DNA from: Hymenoscyphus infarciens
Taxonomy: Eukaryota; Ascomycota; Leotiomycetes; Helotiales; Helotiaceae
Reading direction: 5' to 3'
Length of the DNA: 64,000 nt
Assembly: GCA_001414345.1 (NCBI GenBank)
Contig: LLCB01000007.1
Span: forward strand, 186,001 to 250,000
Below the pieces are notes generated by a model. The model was not told the origin of the DNA, searched no databases, and was given only the letters and a program-made list of their open reading frames with translations. The position numbers were made by a program, and so were the translations under genes. This document shows positions 38,587 through 48,992 of this stretch, piece after piece; position 1 is the stretch's first letter; each line of letters opens with the position of its first letter.

Positions 38587-39690
38587 AAAAGTATATAAGT
38601 ATTAGAAAAGATTATATTCTAAGATAAATAAAGATTACTTAAATACTAATTTATACTTAAGTATATACTTCTAAGATAAGCTTAGTAATCTAGTATATTA
38701 GCTTATATAACTACTATTATCTTTAAGCTCTTTTCGAAGATATATTTAAATATAAATTTAATTAAAAGTAAGAGAAGAGATATAGTTTTATACTAAGTAG
38801 AAGATACTTAAGTAAGTATAGTATTTTGTAGCTATTTATTAACTTTTATACTTACTAGTAATAGTATTTATTTAACTATTTACTATCTAGTTTATTATAC
38901 TCTAATACTAAATAAGATTAATATTAGTTCTTCTTAACTTAGTTTTTAAAGTATTATAGATTCTTTTAGCTTAAGATATTATAATATTACTAAGATAAGT
39001 AGACTTATCTATATATACTATTACTAATTAAAGATATTAATATCTATTAAGCTAGTTCTACTTAATATAGAAGACTTTAATAATATATATATCTTACTTA
39101 TTAGTATAACTTATAGTTATAAAAGCGATATAAAAAGAGTTATATTATCGTTCGTATATACCGAGTAAAGCTAGCTACGATGTCTACTTAAGTAGTCTTT
39201 AAGCGAGAAGCACGTATACTTACGTATACTAATCCGAGTTACTATTTACTCTTAAATATATACCGACACTAGTACTTCTTTAAAATAATAGAAGTTAATA
39301 TCTTAAAAATTATTAAAATCTCCTATCTAATCTAACTAATTAGAGCCCTCTATTCTCTATCCTTAGCTAATAAGAGAGCTCTATTTTAATCTCTTATTAT
39401 CTCTTATTCTGTTCTATATATCTAGCTTATTTATATTAACCTAGATCGAAGTATATATTTCTTTATACTAGTAGACCTTTGCTAGAATTATCTCGTTATC
39501 GATTATACTTTAGACGTTTAACGAGAATGTTAAATTTATTACTATTACTTAAACTAGAGATAAAGGTTTCGACATCTTTAAGAGTAATAAAAGTGTCTAA
39601 CTTCTAGAATAATAATTTAAATTCGAAGTTACTTAGAGGCCTTAGATACTTTCAGAGTCGACTATATCTATGCTACTAGAGGGGGTCTAA

Positions 39691-39897
39691 TAGTGGTTCT
39701 AGGATATTAGTATCTTAATAAACTTCTAAATAACTCTAGGACAGTTCTAAAAGAGGTTCTAGGATATTAGTATCTTAATAAACTTCTAAATAACCCTAGA
39801 GCAGTTCTAAAAGAGGTTCTAAGATATTAGCGTCTTAATAAACTTCTGAATAACTCTAGAGCGGTTCTGAAAAGGGTTCTAGGATATTAGTATTTTA
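39691..39897. repeat. 60-bp tandem array
   Basis: About 3.4 copies of a 60-bp unit containing GGATATTAGTATCTTAATAA. Copies differ mainly at C/T and G/A positions, so RIP acted after amplification. Confidence 0.85.
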
Positions 39898-41285
39898 ACG
39901 AATTTATAACTAATAAAGTCGATATTAGAAGAAGAGTAAATATTACTTAATATCTTACCTACTCTAGTATACTTCCTATCTACTCTAAGGCTTAAAAGTT
40001 CCTCTCTTTTTATAAGATTATAGTATTAGATTACTTAATAGTACTGTCTTAGAAACTTCTCTATCTACTAGTACTATTTTAAAAGTTTAAGAAGTTTTAA
40101 AAGAGTATAGTTTTATAACTATAGGTTGAAACTTTATAGGACTGCCTAGTAGTACTATGATATAGTTCTTATTTCTAACTCTATTATCTTTATTATCTTA
40201 AGTTTAGGTAGTATATAATAGACCTAGGTTAGCGAGATCGTTAAAGTAATTACTAGTAGTATTTAAGAAAGCTAAATGTTAAGCTTAGACAGCGTTATCG
40301 AAGTAATTACTAGTAGTATCTAAGAAGGCTAGATGTTATTACTATTATATAATAGATGCTTATAAAGCTTTGTCTCTAGCCTTTATCTTAGATTAGGTGT
40401 TTTAAGTAATATTTTTAGCTAAAGGTTATTATTATTAGAGTTGTTATTATTATAGCTTTTATTATCTTTTAGCGTATTCTACTATATATTTATAATAGGA
40501 TCTAAATTCTTTAGTATTAGCTTCTTCTAATATTATATCTTTTAATTCTTTGTCTAACTACTTAGTTTAGTTAACCTCGGTAGTAGTATTATATAGTGCT
40601 TGAGATATAAGTATCTTATATCTATTTATCTTAACCTATATACCTCTTTTACGAAGTGTTTATTATAACTTAGTAGTAGTAGATTAGTAGATTTTAGTAA
40701 ATTTATCTTAATTCTATCTTTTAAAGTCTACTTAAAATTCGTCTTAAAGAAGAAGATCTTCGTTCTCTCTTTTAGTATATTCCTCTTCTTATTTAATAGT
40801 ATATATCGTCTCTTCTATTAAGGTTAGTATATCTACTATATTATTATTATTCGAAGTAGTAGATATTATTAAAAAGTTATTATCGGGTTTCGAGTAAATA
40901 AAGTATCTTAGATAGTATGAATTATCTCGGAGAGAGGTAGAAGATTAGTAAGGAGTCGATATTTATAGTCGAGAGTAGTAATCGGCGCTTCCTGTCTTAA
41001 AAAGCGTTTATAGTTTATTAAATTGAAAGTATTATCGAAAGTATCGGTACTAACGATTTTATATATAGTAGGCGTTCGAGAGGTCTCTTTAGAAAGAGGT
41101 AGAAGGTTAGAAGGTCTCTTAGAGGTCGGTAGAGGGTCGGTGAGAGATTAGTATTTATAATCGGCGCTTCCTATATTAAGAAGTGTTTATAGTATATTAT
41201 CGAAGTTATTAAATAGTAGAAGGAGTTACGATTAGAGAAGAGGAGTCTACTAGTAATATTAAGTTTACTTTTTATATAAGTATAT

Positions 41286-41976
41286 CTATCTCTTTAGTTA
41301 TTCTTATACTCTACGTAACTTAGTAGAACGCGGTTCTAATCTTATATTTCTAGCTCTAATACGACTAAATATTTAAATTATTATCTTATTCTTTAAACCC
41401 TACTAAAGTATATAACGATATAGAAATTCAATAATAATTTACCTATATTCTTATATTTAAAAAGCCCTGCTAAAAAAAATCATTATTTAGTATAAGTTAG
41501 CTTATAATACAAGCCTACCTACTCCTACTACTCCTACCACTTCTACTACTTCTACTGCCACTTTTATACTCTTTTATTACTTCTTTTTAATCAATATACC
41601 TCCTCTTATAAGGCTAATACTACTCCTACTAAAAGAGCCTCAAAAGCTACTAAAAAAGTCCTTAAAAAGAAGGCCTCTTAAGTACGCCCCGTAGACGTGT
41701 TTCTTAACTAGAAAGAATTCTATAAGATAGAAGTTATTAAGAGAGCGGGAGAGATTAAATAAAGAGGTAGAAAGAGGCACACCTCTACTATATATAGAGT
41801 AAGTGTAAATAGCTTCAATTCAGATTTTAATATCTTAGTACTTCTAAACTAGCTTAGCAGCATCGTAGTTCGAAGCTACCTAGATTTTAGTCTAAAACTA
41901 CTCTAAATAAGAGTAGTTTTAAACCGGACTACTAAACGCGTCTATACGTAGAGTATAAGAATAACTAAAGAGATAG
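41286..41976. mobile_element. TIR DNA element, copy 2 (better preserved, nested)
   Basis: A 691-bp element has ~31-bp terminal inverted repeats beginning CTATCTCTTTAGTTATTCTT. It is the reverse complement of copy 1 at 31918-32621 and sits inside the LTR element 39099-42196. It keeps CA dinucleotides and C-rich stretches (about 41500-41660) that copy 1 has lost. No complete open frame; possibly a non-autonomous relative of a TA-specific transposon. Confidence 0.8.
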
Positions 41977-42201
41977 TAGAAATATATAAAGTAACTAAGT
42001 ATCTAATCTATACGTCTACTAATTAGTATTAGTATAACTTATAGTTATAAAAGCGATGTAAAAAGAGTTATATTATCGTTTATATATACCGAGTAAAGCT
42101 AGCTACGATGCCTACTTAAGTAGCTCTTAAGCGAGAAGTATATACACTCACGTATACTAATCCGAGTCGCTATTTACTCTTAAATATATACCGACATTAC
42201 T

Positions 42202-44389
42202 ACTTCTACTTAGATTTAGTAACTATAATAGTATAATTATTAATTATAAATAACTATACTATTTAATACTAGAGTTTAAGAAACTCTTACTACTTAATAT
42301 TACTAAGAGAGAAGCTAGAATTATAGTACTTAATAATACTCTTATTTATATACTCTATATATAAAAGTACTACTAATTCTAAAAATATCTTCTTAATAGT
42401 ATTTTAAATTATAGCTACTTTAATAGTAAGAATTACTTTAGAAGTAACTTCTCTATAATACTTTTTAAGATACTTAAGATAAGATATAATATTATTTTCT
42501 CTTTTTACTAGAATAAACTTAAAGTATATATAAAAGAACTTTCTAGTAAAGTCTTCTCTAATTTTCTTAGAAAGTAATATTTAAGTATTATTTATATTAT
42601 AGATAGAGATTATAATTAAGACTTTTAAATAGCGTTTAATATAGTAAATTAAAAGAGAATAGACTATATCTATAGAAAGAAGATAATCTAGATTATTCTT
42701 ATTATATATTAAGTAAGATATCTACTCTTCTTAGCTAAGCTTATATAATAGCTACTTAATATAGAATATCTTACTAAGTTATTAATATTATTTCTTTTTA
42801 AGCTTAAGATAATATTATTCTAGATAGTACTTAAATTAGAAAAGAGATTATTCTCTAAATAGCTTAAAATATCTCTTAGTATAATACTATTTATAATAAT
42901 AGCTTTATCTCTATTTTCTTTTCTTTATTAATAATATTATATTATATACTTAGATCTAGTAGCTAATAATAGTAAATACTTATAAATATAATATTAATAT
43001 TTAGCTTCTCTCTTCTTATTAATCTATAGTTACTAGTATCTTACTTTCTACTTACTTCTATTTTTAAGCTTAAATATATTAAGAGAGTAAGTATACTTTT
43101 ACTAAAACTTCTTTAATTAGATCTACTACTCTCTTTTTATAATTTCTCTTTTACTAGGTTTTTTCTTCTATTATATATAATTAATACTTTAATTCTTAGA
43201 TACTTCTTCTTTTCTATCTTAGTAAACTAACTCTAGAAGAAGCTATAATCTCTTAATTTTAGCTAATTATTAATATTATCTATAGTCTCTTCTTTTAATA
43301 TCTAGATTTTAATTAGTAGTAGAGTATAATTATTAAAAGAGTAAATACTTAGTATAGAAATAGAGAGAATTAGTTAAATTAGTTAAATTAGTTTTTACTA
43401 AATAGCTTTAACTTACTAGTAAAGAGATATATTTAGTAAAAGTATTTATTTAAGAGAGTAAGTATTAATTTAAGCTTATAAGAGAGTATTACTAGACTAA
43501 AAAAAGTAAATTATCTAATTAGATATTTTATTTATACTAAAAACTAGAGTAGTGGAGATTAAAGTACTAAGTAAGAGAGAAAATATTAATTTACTAAACG
43601 CTCTCGCGTCGATTTACTCTATTCTCTTAAAGCTAAACTAATTATTAAAGTCTACGATCTTTAAAACGTAATTAAAAATAATATATACTATTACTTTAAG
43701 TTTTTAATATATTATTAGAAAGCTCTAGACTAGAGCTTTCTTTTAAGCTTATATATATATTAATTTAATAGAAACTAAGTACGTAGGATTTTATTTAAAT
43801 AAACTCAATTATTTTATAAAAATATATATAAATTTTAGCTAGAGTAGTAACTAAACTAAAACTTTTTATTATTAATTTAGTTAATCTTTATATCTAATTA
43901 AGAAGTAAAATTTGATAAATTCAATAGACTAGCGTATACTATAATAGCTATTAAACTAACGTTATTATTCCTAGATATAATTATAATATTATTAAAGTTA
44001 ATATTTTATATAAGCTACTTTTATTAACTTAAGCTATTTGAGAGAATATAATTATTTCAAGAGCTATCTATATAATTCTTATTTTCTAGTTTATATATTA
44101 TACTATATAGTTCTAAAATATAAGACTAAAAATAAGTAAGACTAAAATCTAGAGTAAAAAGCTTAAATTTAATAGACTTAGTAATACTACGAAATTATTA
44201 TAGTAGCAAGTAAAATGCTAATAATATTATTAGTAATATATAGTATAAATAGTAAGTATTAAACTCTATTTTCAACGATATATCGTGGTGGTATAGTATT
44301 CCAGACACTACTGGCAACACTGGCTAAGCGAGTTTAACCTCTTGGAATCAAACAACAAAAACCTGAAGATCGCCACACCAAGTTACACG
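42202..44389. other. RIP-saturated right edge of the island
   Basis: Very AT-rich. A plus-strand frame at about 42210-42930 is unusually protein-like apart from TAA/TAG stops, suggesting another killed element, but no motif identifies it. The composition changes sharply near 44270 to normal DNA. Confidence 0.4.
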
Positions 44390-45054
44390 ATGGAAACTAC
44401 ACAGACACCGATAGCTTCGGAGGCCTAGAAAGATATATTCATAGTGCCTCCAGTCTTCGACAATATTTGTGCCCTTTTGGACCCACAAGATATGTTAGCA
44501 CTGCAACGTACCACAAAACAGCTTTCTGGATCCTTCAAAACTCTCTTCAAGACACAATATCAACCACCGCCTTTGCCGTTTGTGAAAGAGGTTGGAAAGA
44601 ATGGCGCAATTATCTCGGGGAGTTTTGCTTTGCAATATTTCGCCAGAGTAATGTGGGAGGAAGCAGACTTGGATATTTGGGTCAAAGTGCCAAATGATCC
44701 TGAAGATTTTGACGAGCTCAACAGCCTCGATTTTTACTTGCAAGACTACGAAGGCTTCACGAAAGAGAGAGTGCTGGACAAAGTTGATGCCTCCCAAGGA
44801 CCATATCAGGACCCCGAGCTTGATAAAGTGAGGTCTCCTCCTATTCTGGAAAAGAAAAACAGTCGATAGTAATCATTCTACGAAGGTCGAGACGTGTTTC
44901 CGCGAAGTGCCGGGCGAAGTGAACCCTCAGAAGGTACAGATCATCTACAATCACGACAATCCCATACATTTCATCCTCAATTCCTTTCCTTCTACCGCCG
45001 TCGTCAACTTCATCACCTGGTGCGCGCCTCCTATGTGTTTTCTGATGATGCTCT
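44390..45054 (+). pseudogene. Broken member of a fungal multigene family (F-box-like start, 'ISGSFALQ' family)
   Basis: From ATG 44390 the frame is stopped by TAG at 44426-44428 after 12 codons, continues in the same frame as a clear coding sequence to about 44850, then shifts frame in an A-rich run (about 44849-44859) and continues as coding to about 45040 (IHFILNSFPSTAVVNFITW), after which AT-rich DNA takes over. LLDPQDMLALQRTTKQL resembles the N-terminal F-box-like segment, and ISGSFALQYF followed by EADLDIWV resembles a nucleotidyltransferase-like core seen in many unnamed leotiomycete paralogues. The first stop is what C-to-T in a CAG codon would give, fitting RIP leakage from the adjacent island. 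A second broken member lies at 47740-48130. Confidence 0.75.
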
Positions 45055-45524
45055 TAGTCTTCTTATACATAAAACTATCCTTATCTTATGTTATTTATTA
45101 AGTAGGATCTTAATTAAACTAAGAAGAGGTTTTAATACTCTATATATTAGACAAACATTGCTATATAGTATTAGTTACTAGGTAGGTTAAGCCTTAGGTT
45201 CTTCGCCTTTTATAAGTGTTCTTCGTTAGCTTTTATTATTATTTGCCATTATGTTTTCTTCTCTCGTTAAGACGTGAATCTTATAACAGTCAAGTAAGTG
45301 CCTACCTATAAGCTATTAAACACGTGATAAAGAGGGGGTCCGTGCACTAGAGCGGTTTAAAAGACCTTTGCTGAACCGAACAAACCATAACCGATCATCC
45401 AACATTGAAAGGTCAACACAACAATACATGAACACAACGAACACAACAAGAAAATTGCAAATAAACTGATGCTATAGACTAACCACAGACACGCTAGTAC
45501 GAGTCACACTCCAAGTCTGCCAAG
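45055..45524. other. AT-rich insertion remnant and promoter of the next gene
   Basis: The segment 45055-45292 is AT-rich, differs abruptly from its surroundings and ends TTATAACA. It has weak resemblance to an LTR (GGTTAAGCCTTAGGTTCTTCG near 45184), so it may be a solo-LTR fragment that truncated the preceding pseudogene; no target duplication was found. The rest is ordinary upstream DNA of the gene at 45525. Confidence 0.35.
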
Positions 45525-46509
45525 ATGTCGCTCGAGCCACCACTCCGCCCACGCCGGCATACTTATACCACAGATGGAACACTCTCCAACCCATCTTACT
45601 ATTCCGTCGACTACCTTAAATACTTTGACGAGGTCATCGACTTCATCATGCAACGTAAGCATCTTGTTCCCTTTCCCCGTATATCTATCAGCTAATTTTT
45701 TGAAAGTCCTCTACGTACCCATAGGTGCTCTAGCAGCAGCCTGCTTCGCCCTCTTCACTAGTACTGCAAAGGTGTTGCCTGGCATATTCCACGCATTAGT
45801 CCTTCTCTGGACCTTCATTCTAGGCGGCTCTGTCGACTTATTCGCGGCACTTCACGAAAGGACTTCTAGGGAGCGTGCCGGTGTAATTCTCGTTAAGAGT
45901 GAGGAGGAGTACGAGCGTGATACAATTCGCATTGTTGTCGCATGCTTTAATTTCGCTCTACTCCTTTTAACACTCGATCTTACTTTCTGGGACTATCTTC
46001 GCTTTAGAAAGATTCGAGACGTCACCCAGATCACCGAAGTTTGTTTCACGTTTATAGGTGCTCTCCTCCCTTTTGGATTCCTGGCCATGGTTACACTTTT
46101 CTTTCTAGACACATGCTATTTAGAGGGGGTTATTTTATTGTTTGGGCTTGTGCCGTCGAGCTTTTTAGCTTATCATGTCTGGGTTCTACGGTTTACCAAA
46201 GGGCGATTCCTCGACGAAATGGCAGATTTACGAAGTTACCAGACCGACGCCGAGGGAATCACCCACCCCTGGTCAGAATGCATTGGATTCCCAATTAGAA
46301 TCACATTCACTCACTTCCGGCACAAATTCTTTACAGGTCACCGACAATTGCAAGACGAAGAACAGGGGGGCCAACAAGGGGACCAACAAGGGGACTCAGA
46401 ACTCCCACAACTCCCAAAAAACCCAGAACACCTAGGACTACTAGAACACCCACAAATCCCGGAAAACCCAGAACACCCAGGAGTCCTCGAATACCTCTTA
46501 TGGTCTTGA
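45525..46509 (+). CDS. Multi-pass membrane protein of unknown function
   Basis: Exons 45525-45654 and 45707-46509 are joined by a 52-nt phase-1 intron with a GCTAAT branch site, giving 310 residues. About 45 soluble residues precede at least four hydrophobic helices, with a first pair around residues 48-90, then VVACFNFALLLLTLDLTFW, FIGALLPFGFLAMVTLFFL and GVILLFGLVPSSFLAYHVW. The C-terminal ~55 residues are hydrophilic and repetitive, rich in Glu, Gln and Pro with N-P-E-H repeats. I do not recognise a family. The gene is intact although broken genes lie on both sides, so it is probably under selection, and likely lineage-restricted. Confidence 0.72.
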
Positions 46510-47739
46510 ACTTAGTTATTAGCTTGGCATGCACAGCTGCAGGGTATCTAGGTTCTTACTGGCGAAATTCCAAAAAAATTGCATTTGTAATGGACATTGG
46601 AGTTTTTGACAGACATTGGAGAAAATTTTGCCGGATTTGACGGAAAGCGAATGTTGTTACTTTTGAGTGGGGCGGCATTTTGTTCTTGCTAGCGAGCGAA
46701 TTTTCATTTTGGTGGATATGGAGTTCTTGATGGATAGGCTGTTTTTGATGGACATTTGAGGGCCCCTTTTCAGGGGTTGATTGAAAGGGAATGTATTCCT
46801 TTTGAGTGGGGAGGCTTTTTGTTCTTGGTGACGAGTACCTTTTCATTGCTAGCGCTATTCTTGGCAGGAAGGCTTAGATAAACCAAAATCGTAACCAGTT
46901 CCTACTATTTATTGTTTCCTTCTGTCTGCAAATGACATACATTACCTATGGCTACCTAATCTCAAAAAAAGCATGGGTTCTCGAGCCAACATCCCCCAAG
47001 CTGGCTCCGAGAAGGCTGGCCAATCAGTGGGACCGTAAGAGGACTTGGAAAATCTGCAGTACTATGGCGCGCCTCATACCATGCTATGGTCATGGAGGCT
47101 CGCCAGTATATCACGAACGCCTGATCCCAATTGTTAGTGTTGCGGAAAGGCTTAAAGCTAACAGCACGCACGCTAGCATCTCCTAGACTTCGAAACTGGA
47201 GGTTATATTCGCTGCTACAAGGAAGTCCACTAGCTTGTTGGGTTGATGAATTGGGGAAAGTTGGACTGAATTGTAGTTGATGATGAATTGATAATTGCTG
47301 GACTAGGGGAAGCATAAACTCTCCGATGTATGAATGGTGTACGGATTCCACTTGGAGCAAAGCTTTCAGGGATAAAATTGCTGTTTGTGTCCAGGTGAAG
47401 ACGTTCATGGTTTTTATTTCTTGTTACTCCACCAATTATTTACACTTTTGGGGGGAAATTTAGTGTCTGTATGAATCGCTTTACTATTTGTGTTTGACCA
47501 CATCATGCTCGCTTTTTCTATAAGTTAAGAACTGGATGAGCCCCTTATTTCTCATCTACTAATCACGGATCGACACCTTTTTCCGCCTTCATCTATCAAC
47601 CTCAATTACAATCAACGAGGAGTTCTTGGCTCACCACAAATTTTCACAACACAACAGAAATCCCATTCAGCGTGGGTTCAGAACAGCATGAACGCGGAGC
47701 TATCAAGGTCAAAGTCTAATTTTAATTAAAGAACGCCAT
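46510..47739. other. Intergenic with one uncertain ORF
   Basis: The only open frame of note is on the minus strand, 47408-46962 (148 codons, MNVFTWTQTAILSLKALLQV at its start). It has no recognised domain, no intron evidence and no conserved motif, so it is mentioned but not called. Near 46580-46820 there are repeated TGGAGTTTTTGA/GGACATT-like words without clear structure. Confidence 0.35.
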
Positions 47740-48130
47740 TGACGTCGCAGCTGTCCTGTCAATATTTGCTATCTTTAACACCCTCCAGAGATACCTAGAG
47801 CCCATAGATTTATTTATGCTCCAGCGAACTACAAAGGGGCTGTTTGCAATGGTTGACACACTGTAGATAACGGTATGGGACATCAACTCTCACCTTGGGA
47901 GATTCGTTAGCAACCCGATCAGATTACGGTCGCTTATGGCTAGACACGATACCTTGAATCTGGACAGTGTAGCTTTGCAAATCTTCGATGGGTCAAGGGA
48001 GGAGACGCAGCTTTGTATTATTGTGGAGATGAACAACGAGGTAGCAGGAATGAAGGCCGTCAGCAAACAACTTGAGGCGTAGGGCTACAAAATCTGGCCA
48101 TGCTATGATTGCTTCAAGTGTTGCTCAGTG
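47740..48130 (+). pseudogene. Second broken member of the 'SGSFALQ' multigene family
   Basis: The frame from about 47740 reads LEPIDLFMLQRTTKGLF, closely similar to LLDPQDMLALQRTTKQL in the pseudogene at 44390. It is stopped by TAG at about 47863, then resumes with VWDINSHLGRFVSNPIRLRS and VALQIF, the typical middle of this family, and is stopped again by TAG at about 48080. The C-terminal half is missing. Confidence 0.7.
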
Positions 48131-48483
48131 AAGCCCATTACAGACTACAATAGAAAACAAAACCACCACCCCCCATATCCACCCGTGCTTTCTGCAGCAC
48201 AGGCACTGGGCTACTATTCACTGTACTTTTGAAATATTTCAACTGGGATGAAATGTGAAGCAACTAACAGCCTGAAAACTTGTCGTCACTCCCCAAAACC
48301 ACAAGCAATAAAAAACAACACCTCTCTCATTCACACCACTTACATCACCAAAAGAGTCCTGAATCCGCATAACTTCCATTTTTCCAAGCAAAAAACCAGA
48401 CAAGTCCCATGAAGTAAGTGTCTGAGCTAAAACGGACCAATACGCGTTTCCCCAAGACCACAATTCACTCATGCCACTTACCT
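48131..48483. other. Intergenic, no gene seen
   Basis: No supportable coding region; it separates the truncated pseudogene from the MITE at 48484. Confidence 0.4.
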
Positions 48484-48641
48484 TACTTCGTCCCAGGCGT
48501 AACAAAGGTTATTCAGGGGGGGTCACTTTTCAAGGTTTTCAAATATTATTTAAGACGTTTAAAAAAGAAACTATTAATAAAGCTACGGAAATATGGCAAT
48601 TGCCCCATTTGGATAACCTTTGTTACGCCTGGGACGAAGTA
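48484..48641. mobile_element. Fold-back MITE (TA-flanked, family 1, second copy)
   Basis: The element spans 48486-48639 between TA dinucleotides at 48484-48485 and 48640-48641. Terminal inverted repeats are perfect over about 27 bp and begin CTTCGTCCCAGGCGTAACA, the same 19 bp as the element at 130-221. The 154-bp length and centre differ, as expected of MITE subfamilies sharing only ends. Confidence 0.85.
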
Positions 48642-48906
48642 CATCGCCGAAGAAACAAAAACCCAAACCCAAACCCCCATCCCCATAATCCAAACCCACA
48701 AAAACCCCCAACCACCAACCCTCCACCTCAAAATCTCAAGAAACAAAATCCCTCAAGAACTCAAAAAGAAATCTACTTCCTACTTCCTACCTCCCATCCC
48801 ACACCGCCATCCCAACACATAGCCGTTTCATCCCCAACAATTCTCAACCCAAAACATAAAAAATGTGCGTACAAACCAAAATGGTCCCATAACGTCCTAC
48901 TCATCC

Positions 48907-48992
48907 ACCAGGGGGGTGTCACTTCTGGTGATAGTGGTTTTAGTCAGCAAGAACACCAAAACCTCTATCACGAGAAGTGACACCCCCTGGTG
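48907..48992. repeat. Near-perfect 86-bp palindrome
   Basis: Arms of about 35 bp (48907-48942 and 48958-48992) start CACCAGGGGGGTGTCACTTC and differ by one extra G and two substitutions, around a ~15-bp loop. ATC flanks both sides. A related word, CAGGGGGGGTCACTTTTC, occurs inside the MITE at 48486-48639. It is probably another small fold-back element. Confidence 0.75.

Larger units (their letters stand above)
39099..42196 (-). mobile_element. Non-autonomous LTR element with 170-bp LTRs, carrying a nested TIR element
   Basis: Direct repeats of exactly 170 bp, 39099-39268 and 42027-42196, are flanked by the duplication TTACT (39094-39098 and 42197-42201). Read on the minus strand the LTR begins TGTCGG and ends TACTAATA. 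The interior has no pol trace; it contains a 60-bp tandem array (39691-39897), a duplicated ~55-bp unit near 40230-40335, and a complete copy of the TIR element (41286-41976) just inside one LTR. Without that nested copy the element would be about 2.4 kb. LARD-like; whether it carries an unrecognised gene is unknown. Confidence 0.82.

Noticed and set aside
39691..39897. Possible CRISPR-like array
   Set aside because: A contiguous 60-bp tandem repeat without unique spacers in a eukaryotic retroelement.
48418..48980. Two overlapping plus-strand open frames
   Set aside because: They run through a MITE, a CCCAAA-type simple-sequence stretch and a palindrome.
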